The translations under genes and the position numbers were made by a program. This document shows, piece by piece, positions 57,601 to 64,000 of a stretch of 64,000 nt of DNA. Numbering within the stretch: the first letter of the stretch is position 1; each line of letters begins with the position of its first letter. Origin of the DNA: Nyssa sinensis (taxonomy: Eukaryota > Streptophyta > Magnoliopsida > Cornales > Nyssaceae); contig CM018047.1 of the NCBI GenBank assembly GCA_008638375.1, positions 48,467,679 to 48,531,678 on the forward strand, read 5' to 3'. A model generated the notes under the pieces. That model made no database searches, had not been told where the DNA came from, and was given only the letters and a program-made list of their open reading frames with translations.

Positions 57601-59440
57601 TGTTTGAGTTGCTGCACATGCTTGAGAAGTGTTAATACCTTTGTTACATGAGTAGATAATGTTGCTCTTACATCAGCAGCTTGGGATTTAGATTGAGATT
57701 TGTTGCTTTTGAATGGGTAGCTTTAGATCTAGAATCCTTTCGAAGTGCACCAAGACCAAGGTTTCAGTAACCTTCAGGAAACAACTTTCTAATTGATGCT
57801 AAGCTAGTGCTTATTGTTTACAAACCACCATAAAACTGTAAAAGCCGTTGTAACACAGTGGTTAAGTGTTGGCACGGCATCTTAAAGAGTGGGTAGGGTT
57901 AAGAGTTCCATTCTTACTTTTGATAAAAATGAAAAATAAAAAAGCTAATGTTTCAGCTAACATTAAACTTTGTGGTAACTTCTTTCTAACTTTGGCTGGT
58001 GTATTGCCCTGTAGTTTCTAGACTCTATACCATTACACGTCCTTTATTTCCATTTCCAGGTATCTTGCGAGCTTGACATATATTGTTAAGAAAAGAATTC
58101 TGTTGCACGTTCACCTCAAGTTATTCTTTTACTTGTGTGCAAGTCCATGGTGTATGGTTATCTGCATGGAGGGCTGAATTGAGTGTCTTGATGTCCGTGC
58201 TTGATTTGCTTCTTTCTTTGCAAAAGAGCTTTTAGATACCCTAAAGCTATGTTTGTTTGATAGCTTGAGGAGGGAATTGAATAAATTAGTTCCGATAACC
58301 TTGTGAAACTGGTGTTTGAAAAAAAAGGGACTTACTAATAATATCGGGAGTAAATAATTACCTAGAGCATGGATAAAATAACAGGAGGGAAGGGTTGTGA
58401 TTATTAATCCTATCATTATTAGTGAAAGGGAGAGTTAATCCACCCATATCCGATCCATGAAACAAACATGGCCTAAAGGCTGACAAAAATGAGAGTTGCT
58501 TGATTGTAATTTTGTTAAAAAGTACTCCAACACTTCCTGTTGGCCTCTGCTTTATTTTCTTTTTATATTTTTAGACTCATATCTCAGTACATATCAAATG
58601 ATTCTGAACTCAAGGCTATCTATTGTTCACTGTTTATCTCATGGCTAGCAATGTTAGTTTGGCTGTGTGAAAAAATTTCTCCCGTGGCAGATTAAGGACA
58701 GAGTTCTGGTGGAATATTGTATGACAATTTGAACTAATCCCTAAATGAAGTTTGAGGCGTAGGACCTGGCTTGTTTCACCCACATATTAATGGTTATTTG
58801 CATTATTTTTTATTCAATAACTATAATTTTCTTTGCGTTTAAATTCGAAGTAATTTATTACATTGCAGGATTCTTGCTGTTCCTTTCAATGGTGATAGGC
58901 AGACTGCACCAGATTATAAGAGAGTGCAGTCTACTCATGAAGATCATCATGGTTGAAGAGAAACAACTAGCGGAGTCAAAATTTTACATGGTGGAGCATC
59001 TCAATACCTCGAGGAAAGAGATTGCTATATTGAAAGCAAAGATTGAGAAGCTGGAATTTGAATGTAAGACAAAAGCAAACGAGGCCAAGGCTGCAGAAGC
59101 TAATGCATTGGCCCTAAAGAAGAAATATGAAGAATTCCGTTTACATTATGAGCGCCTGCTCGAGTACAATCAAATCCTTCAGAGCCAGTTGCTCACAATT
59201 GATCAAGGATTCTTGAACGACAATCAAAAAGCAGGATGGCCCAATTTGAAGTACAATATAATGAGTAGTGGACTCCTGAAATTTCCGTGGGAAATTCAAA
59301 CATCCAATAACAATAGAGGAAAACCGGGTTCGGAGAATGAAGCGCAACTGCAGACAACTAATCAAAGTAATCGGTGCCAGTTTTCTGGCAGTCGTGTGAT
59401 ATCCTTGCCCAGACACCGCAGGCCAATTTATCAGCACTGA
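51682..59440 (+). CDS. BAP31-like ER membrane protein, copy 1 (two exons)
   Basis: Exon 1 is 51682-51964 (ATG at 51682, donor GCCG|GTAATT) and exon 2 is 58869-59440 (acceptor TTGCAG|GATTC, stop TGA). They join in phase 1 to 284 residues. Three hydrophobic segments are visible: about 2-21 (IQLLFTVILVEFTMLLILFF), 44-65 (MVKTVEGAVLLWMISSFYRI) and 95-108 (GFLLFLSMVIGRLH). A Lys/Glu/Ala-rich coiled coil (about 120-185, KEIAILKAKIEKLE, KAAEANALALKKKYEE) comes next. BAP31 family proteins span the ER membrane and help sort membrane proteins for export. The tail (about 190-284: TIDQGFLNDNQKAGW ... SLPRHRRPIYQH) is longer than I expect for plant members and has no dilysine KKxx signal. The 6.9-kb intron holds retrotransposon debris. 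Confidence 0.85.
52990..53255 (+). mobile_element. LTR fragment of the short LTR-retrotransposon family, in BAP31-like intron 1
   Basis: TTCTTAATTCTATTATGATT, AGTATAGGAATTAG, TTTCCTATTCAAATTAGTAG, CTATAAATATAATGTAATAA and TTTTTCTCTTGTTGAGTGA parallel the LTR at 62148-62541. No PBS follows, so it is a solo or truncated LTR. Confidence 0.6.
54030..54513. mobile_element. MITE (CGGACAC family), copy 3, degenerate
   Basis: Starts CTATGAAGCGAAAACAC and ends CGTATCCATGTTTCTTAG. It shares TTGAATCATGGATGTTGATG and GAAATAACATTAGGTTTTTA with copy 1 at 38968-39353. Flanks GTGATGAT and ATGATAAT are only a weak 8-bp duplication. Internal AT microsatellites are at about 54185-54203 and 54396-54418. Confidence 0.68.
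55436..55515 (+). mobile_element. Short SINE, same family as 44408-44486
   Basis: GGAAAGAGGCTTGGGTAACT, then GTCCCAAGTTCAACTCCCAC (box B-like), CCCAAGGGCCACTTGTCTAT and an AT-rich tail. No target duplication identified. Confidence 0.65.
55770..56880 (+). pseudogene. Degenerate LTR-retrotransposon: LTR, PBS and gag remnant
   Basis: An LTR-like stretch (about 55770-56090) ends near TGTGTTAG and is followed by TTGGTATTAGAGCGAGG, a near tRNA-Met PBS. The gag-like text DFDSMFYFEDFLDWIYDLND, then WFDLQR, CIRSG and MMNSFLPRNYLLEDEYR, is broken by several stops. It closely parallels 62818-63090 in the second gene's intron. The element fades out near 56880; no second LTR was found. Confidence 0.6.
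57838..57950 (+). mobile_element. SINE-like sequence in BAP31-like intron 1
   Basis: TGTAACACAGTGGTTAAGTG resembles a tRNA box A and GGGTTAAGAGTTCC a box B about 40 bases later. An A-rich tail (AAAAATGAAAAATAAAAAA) follows. Tentative. Confidence 0.4.
58247..58475. mobile_element. MITE in BAP31-like intron 1 (PIF/Harbinger-like)
   Basis: Left end AGCTATGTTTGTTTGAT; the complement of the right end reads AGGCCATGTTTGTTTCAT. 229 bp, AT-rich, non-coding, with possible TAA-type flanks on the left (CCCTAA). Termini resemble the MITE at 47551-47786 but the interiors differ. Confidence 0.55.
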
Positions 59441-61207
59441 ATGTCGAATTACCTTTAACAATCACAAGGTGAGCTTTGGCAAAACAACTACAAAGTTTGT
59501 ACTAAAAAAACTCTCAGATGGATTCGATGTATATTGACACTTTCATTTGTGCAGTTTCTTTTAAAGAAAAATGAAAAAGATAGTGTAAAGTGATCAAGCT
59601 GTAGAATATGCCACATGATTCAAATATATACTTCTAGATTGAAATATTAATGCCCAACTAACCTTGTGACAAAAATTTATTGTCCAGCTCTTGTTCTGTC
59701 CCTCCAATTTGCTTTAACAGAAATTTACCTGTACACAATTTTTGGTATGACTAAAAAAATGCTCCACTTGACATAACTTGAAAACAGGAAAGTTACTGGA
59801 ACATAGTAGAATAAGTGAGCGCAGATGAAAAAGAAAAATTAGAATGAGGCAACAACCGGCCACTTCCCCCCCCTTTCTTAAGCTAAACTTCGAAATCAAG
59901 ACTTCTCCTTTTCAATGTCATGTTTGAATGTCGGTCTATTTTGGGCGTGCTTTCATAAATGAAAACTTCGAATTTCATGTAAGATTTGGTAACTCTGTTG
60001 GTGTTGTGTTTAGTGTTGTATCATTATATAATTAGTATAAAAGAAAAGAATTGTGTTAAGTAGTTGGCATTATATAATTGGGATAAAAGAAAAGAATTGT
60101 GTTAAGTAGTTGACAATTAGCGTTAAATCTTGTCTAATTTCTTAGAAACATAAATCTCCAGTTGAGTTGATTGGGTTAATTCTATTACCACATGTCAAGT
60201 TGGATGACAAGATTGTTTATTTTAAACATTATAAGTTAGTTAATCTTGGATTGTGTTATATCAATTTTAGTTTGCGTTGCTGTAATATAGCAATAGATAT
60301 GAGAGACTCATTTCAAGAAGTAAGATAGCCAGTTTCTAACATAGTTATCAGAATTGCACCGAACAATGAATTGGTGAAGGGGTCGATTCACGGTTCACTA
60401 GTTCAACCAGTTTGGTAATTAATATATTAAAAATATATTTAAAAATATTAAGAATTTAAAAAATAACAAGAAAAATATATTTTTTATTATCTAGTGATAA
60501 ATAACAAAATATAAACATAATCATTGAAGTTATCTTAATGTATAAGTTTTATATATTTATATATATAATAAAAATACATGCAACAATATCTTATTTTATA
60601 CCAAATTTCATCATTTAATCATCAAACATAAGAAGTTTTGTAAGAAAAAAAAATTATAGGTGATAAAAAGATAAAAGTTGGTTCAACTGATTTTTTTTAA
60701 AAATCGGAAAAAATCGGTTGGTTCACTCGGTTTTAAAAATACCGCTTGTTTCAATCAATTTTTTTTGATTCTTTAACAAAAATAATACATTAATCAAGTT
60801 GAACTAGTTTAATGTCCAATTCTTAGTTCAACTAGAACTGGCCGACTCAATTCGATTGTAATAACTATAATTTCTAGTTCTCTTTGCTTCCTGTGCTCTA
60901 ATTGATTTGTCACAAATTTAATATATCATTTTGATAACACTCCGTTATGTTTGATATAACTCATTTTTTAACCTTGCATCCAGAAAATTTCCCAAAGAAG
61001 CCGGTTGTTACTGTCTCGATGTGGGATAGTAAAACCCTGCATCCAAATATTACGGGTACGGCAGTAAAGAACTAGCCAATGAGCAGACGGGGGTGCATTG
61101 ACGGGTCGATGGTGATGGTCAACCACCATTCTCACTGAAATCTCTCACACTCTCTCACTCTCACTCAATTATCAAGCCTCTGATGATCTAGGATTTAGGG
61201 AGAGAAG
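59441..61207. other. Intergenic region between the two BAP31-like genes
   Basis: 3' UTR of copy 1 followed by AT-rich DNA and a small transposon (60341-60868). A short duplication (GTATAAAAGAAAAGAATTGT versus GGATAAAAGAAAAGAATTGT, about 60037 and 60080) is visible. 61000-61207 is the promoter and leader of copy 2, with TCTCTCACACTCTCTCACTC typical of plant 5' leaders. Confidence 0.5.
60341..60868. mobile_element. Non-autonomous hAT-like element (GGTTCAAC-rich)
   Basis: Left end ATAGTTATCAGAATTG; the complement of the right end reads ATAGTTATTACAATCG (12 of 16). Both subterminal regions carry GGTTCAC/GTTCAAC motifs around an AT-rich centre, like the ends of the big hAT element. AGTTTCTA two bases to the left and AATTTCTA to the right suggest an 8-bp target duplication with one change. 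Confidence 0.55.
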
Positions 61208-61484
61208 ATGATACAGCTACTTTTCACAGTGATATTCGCTGAAATGGCTTTGATTTTGATCCTCCTCTTCAAAACCCCTCTCAGAAAGCTTGTGATCATG
61301 GCGCTGGATCGCGTGAAGCAAGGGAACAGCCCACTGGTAGCAAAAACTGTCGCGGCGGTCGTATTCGTCGCACTGATTGTCAACGTTTACAACGTTAAGG
61401 AGATCCAGAGCCGTCCGCTCGATGCCCTCAATCCGACGGACCAGGTTCTCTCGGCGAAATATATGCTTGAAGCCTCTCTCATGG
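61208..61484 (+). CDS. BAP31-like ER membrane protein, copy 2, exon 1 (3' partial)
   Basis: ATG at 61208 and donor ATGG|GTAATA at 61485, phase 1 as in copy 1. The 92 residues (MIQLLFTVIFAEMALILILL, FKTPLRKLVIMALDRVKQGN, LNPTDQVLSAKYMLEASLM) fit the conserved plant BAP31-like N-terminus better than copy 1 does. Two hydrophobic segments are present (about 2-21 and 43-62). The exon is clean. The following intron contains a tandem duplication and an LTR retrotransposon, and exon 2 lies beyond the window. Same strand and splice phase as copy 1, 9.5 kb downstream, so the pair arose by tandem duplication. Confidence 0.85.
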
Positions 61485-61694
61485 GTAATAATTTGATTGT
61501 TGATACATATCTCCATCTTGATTTTTCGTACTGATTGAAATGTTTTACGATATGGTACTAATGTAGTCGATTCTTGAGACTTTGGTTTGATCTTTTATGA
61601 GAGCTTAGTTTTGGAATGGTGCTGTGTTCTTTTGATGAAATGGTTTGAAATGAGAAATTTTAAATACTTTTTCAATCTATATGCCTGATGGCAT

Positions 61695-61996
61695 GAATTT
61701 ATGATAGCTAATTGCTATTATTTCATCAAAGCTGTTTATGTTCTACTGATAATTATCACATTATGGCACCTTCTATATTGGTCAATTGCAATGGATTGTG
61801 TTCACATAGGTGGTCATCAGTACAATGTTGATTTCAAAATATGATGAATTTATGATAGCTAATTGCTATAATTTCATATAAACTCGTTATGTTCTACTGA
61901 TAATTATCACATTATGCCACCTTCTATATTGGTCAATTGCATCGGATTGTGTAATTTGTGTTCACATGGCCGGTGATCAGTAAGATGTTGGTTTCA
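61695..61996 (+). repeat. 151-bp tandem duplication in intron 1 of BAP31-like copy 2
   Basis: GAATTTATGATAGCTAATTG starts at 61695 and again at 61846. TGTTCTACTGATAATTATCA, CCTTCTATATTGGTCAATTG and CATCAGTA/GATCAGTA landmarks repeat in order. The copies differ at a few percent of positions plus a short insertion (GTAATTT). Confidence 0.85.
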
Positions 61997-62147
61997 AATT
62001 ATGGCATTTTATTTTGAAACTCGAGCACCTGAAATGTTTATGGCTATATTTCATTTTGGGGAGAAAAATTATATGGGCAATAGTTTGAGGAAGGTTTTAC
62101 TGGTATTGTGCTCACAAGGTATCTAAATTTGTGATGTAAGATTGATT

Positions 62148-62541
62148 TGGTAGTCTAAAAATAAAGAAAGTTGTTTTAGAGTTGTATTAGAATTGTTTAG
62201 TTTCTTATTTTAATTTATTTTTAATTTATCTAGTTTCCTAGTTTTATTAAGACTAGTATAGAAAATATAAGAATTAGTAGTATCCTATTCAAATTAATAG
62301 TCTTTATTGTAGTATGAGTAGTCTAAATAAAGGAGTTTTTGTTTCATAATCAAAGTAGTAGTGTTTTAGCACTATAAATATGATGTAATAGGTCTTTGTG
62401 GTGAAGTTTTTTTATCAATAAATATTAATTGCGAATTTTGGAGAATTATTTTCTTTTGTTGGGTGAGGAGCCTCCGTGTTACTTTGTTACTAAAGAATTC
62501 GAAGTATTTGATTCTCCTTTCCACGTTTTCGCTTCATATCA
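62148..62541 (+). repeat. 5' LTR of the short retrotransposon
   Basis: About 394 bp, matching the visible 245 bp of the 3' LTR with scattered differences. Includes CACTATAAATATGATGTAAT, a plausible TATA-box region, followed by AGGTCTTTGTGGTGA. The exact first bases are uncertain. Confidence 0.7.
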
Positions 62542-62561
62542 TATAGTATCAGAGCGAGGAT

Positions 62562-63090
62562 TTGCCTGACTTGATGACAATTAATAAAGATGGAATAAAA
62601 AATTTCATTGACGATTGTTGTGGGACGGAGGCTTTATGGGCAACGATTGATGAACAAGGGCAACGGTTAGCACAGATCAGTGATCAGGTTGGTGTTATGC
62701 AACAGACGCTCATGCGACTCAATTTTAATGCCCCTAGAGACCCTCCAGTCAGCAGGAATAGCATCGGAGGATTTGGCTGAAGCCAACCTGAAGATCGAGC
62801 TATTCGTAATTAAGAAAGACTTTCAGACTTTGATGGTAATTGTTATCTTGAAGACTTTCATGATTGAGTTTATGATTTGGATGGTTGTCTTAATGATTTG
62901 AGATTTTTGGAAGAAAAAGAATATTTTTGGGCATAATATAAATTTATTGGATTCGTGAAAAGATGGTGGTTTAATTTACAGATGTTACAATGTAAAAAGT
63001 GCATTCGTTCATGGCGAAGAATGATGAACTTGTTGATGATTAAATTTTTGCTTAGAAATTATTTGCAGATTTTAGAAGATAAATACAGGC
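62562..63090 (+). pseudogene. Gag-like remnant of the short retrotransposon
   Basis: Frames read MTINKDGIKNFIDDCCGTEA and QGQRLAQISDQVGVMQQTLM. After a stop near 62778 come LSDFDGN, EDFHD, VYDLDG, KRWWFNLQ and LRNYLQILEDKYRLLW in shifting frames. This matches the layout of a gypsy-type Retrotrans_gag domain (FEDWL..L, AKIWW.., the R...TW..M...) in decay. Several stops and at least two frameshifts. Confidence 0.55.
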
Positions 63091-63179
63091 TATTATGGGA
63101 AAGCACCAAGAAAAAAACATAAGTAAAATATGAAATTGTTGAAGTAACTTTAACTGATAAGGTTGCACATATTGAACCG

Positions 63180-63797
63180 TTGAAAGAAGTCAACGTTCTT
63201 GTAGAAGAACCTCTTATCATAGAAGATACAGATCAAGTTATTTCATCCATTGAAGCTGAACACAAGAAGTCAATAAAAAATAAAATTGAATTTTTTTCTA
63301 TTGATGTTGTTAAGACAGCTGGTGCAATGGAAAAAGAAGAGGAATTCATTGAGACTTTTATTGTGGAGAAAGAGGAAGAAAATTCAGGCTTAGTAGATTC
63401 TACAAATTCTTTTATGGAAGAGAGAGCAAAAATTCTCATGGTAGTTATTAATATTAAAGATGAAACTGAACCTGAATTAGCGAATGATAATTTTGATGAT
63501 TATGAGAAGATTGAAATTGTAGTAGAACAAGAAGATAATTTTTGTTTTATTACAGGAACATTATTGACATCAAAACAAGAGCCAAAAACCAAAGATTTCA
63601 TAGAGGATGCGAAAAAAGAAATTTTTGAGTCTTTCATTGTCCTTGAAAAGATTCAACCATTGATACCGGGTTATGGACGAGTTCGTAGTCGTATACATCC
63701 AGTCAACTTGAGTACGAGTTTTTTTCAAGTGGGAGAGACTGATTTAGGACAGATTTGGTACCCTAAAAGTAAGGAAAGTTATTTTAGGATTGTTTAG
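63180..63797 (+). CDS. Acidic open frame of unknown function inside the short retrotransposon
   Basis: The frame is open from about 63124 to the stop at 63797, over 200 codons. It has no ATG at its beginning, so it is probably the end of a once longer gag-derived protein. It is very rich in Glu, Asp, Ile and Val (EEPLIIEDTDQVISSIEAEH, AMEKEEEFIETFIVEKEEEN, IEIVVEQEDNF). It runs about 40 bases into the 3' LTR. A decayed relative of its start lies at about 56750-56860 (TCATCTATTGAAG..., TTTTTATTGATGTTGTT). I recognise no domain. It could be a spacer between gag and pol in the parent element. Confidence 0.45.
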   Translation: MKEVNVLVEEPLIIEDTDQVISSIEAEHKKSIKNKIEFFSIDVVKTAGAMEKEEEFIETFIVEKEEENSGLVDSTNSFMEERAKILMVVINIKDETEPELANDNFDDYEKIEIVVEQEDNFCFITGTLLTSKQEPKTKDFIEDAKKEIFESFIVLEKIQPLIPGYGRVRSRIHPVNLSTSFFQVGETDLGQIWYPKSKESYFRIV

Positions 63798-64000
63798 TTT
63801 TCTATTTTAATTTATTCTTAATTTATCTAGTTTTCCAGTTTTATTAGGATTGGTATAGAAAATATAGGAATTAGTAGTTTCCTATCCAAATTAATAGTCT
63901 TTATTGTAGAACGATTAGTGTAAAAATAGGAGTTTTTATTTCTTAGTCAAAGTAGTAGTGTTTTAGCACTATAAATATGATGTAATAGGTCTTTATGGTG
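63756..64000 (+). repeat. 3' LTR of the short retrotransposon (cut by window end)
   Basis: TGGTACCCTAAAAGTAAGG ... CACTATAAATATGATGTAAT then AGGTCTTTATGGTG at the edge. The preceding CAAGTGGGAGAGACTG is a weak polypurine tract. Confidence 0.7.

Larger units (their letters stand above)
62148..64000 (+). mobile_element. Short LTR retrotransposon, gag remnant only, runs off the window
   Basis: The 5' LTR is about 62148-62541 (TGGTAGTCTAAAA ... TTCATATCA) and the 3' LTR begins at about 63756 (TGGTACCCTAAAA). Shared LTR landmarks are TTTAATTTATTNTTAATTTA, TCCTATNCAAATTAATAG and GTAGTAGTGTTTTAGCACTA. A PBS-like TAGTATCAGAGCGAGG follows the 5' LTR. The internal region is only about 1.2 kb, with a broken gag-like stretch and an acidic open frame but no protease, integrase or reverse transcriptase. 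It is therefore non-autonomous, of the small gag-only type. Confidence 0.8.

Overview
The window is nuclear DNA from a flowering plant, probably a dicot with a TE-rich genome. The signs are GT-AG introns of up to 10.9 kb, an AT-rich background, plant DNA-repair and ER membrane genes, and dense plant transposon classes (hAT, CACTA, pogo-like, PIF-like MITEs, gypsy, TRIM-like, LINE, tRNA-derived SINEs). Nothing in it is prokaryotic, organellar or viral. I did not identify the species.

Layout. 1-639 is the C-terminal part of a glycine-rich structural protein. 640-7255 is mostly AT-rich intergenic DNA holding a decayed LINE fragment (about 4425-5246) and a small tandem duplication. 7264-23294 is one hAT transposon with matching termini and an 8-bp target duplication. 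Its minus-strand transposase gene is split by an 11.8-kb CACTA element (9582-21392), which has its own 3-bp target duplication, GCGTCGCTAA-type subterminal repeats, a TNP2 transposase pseudogene, a second Transposase_24-like pseudogene and 13 full copies of a 160-161-bp tandem repeat. 23580-25729 is a truncated gypsy-type retrotransposon (gag, PBS, one LTR).

26783-49411 is a complete RAD16-type SNF2 ATPase/RING gene. I placed 16 exons that join in frame to 931 codons. Intron 8 (31747-42611) is a dump of nested SINEs, MITEs, TRIM-like, pogo-like and LINE fragments. 51682-59440 and 61208 onward are two tandem genes for BAP31-like ER membrane proteins. The first is complete in two exons around a 6.9-kb intron. 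Only exon 1 of the second lies in the window, because its intron carries a short LTR retrotransposon (62148 to beyond 64000).

The host genes share no obvious pathway: cell wall (glycine-rich protein), nuclear DNA repair and ubiquitination (RAD16), and ER trafficking (BAP31). The most informative structures are the nested hAT/CACTA insertion with all junctions readable, the satellite array with block-duplication structure inside the CACTA element, and a tandem duplication in the RAD16 gene that creates a decoy splice acceptor in front of exon 4. I found no evidence of a wholly new biological system.
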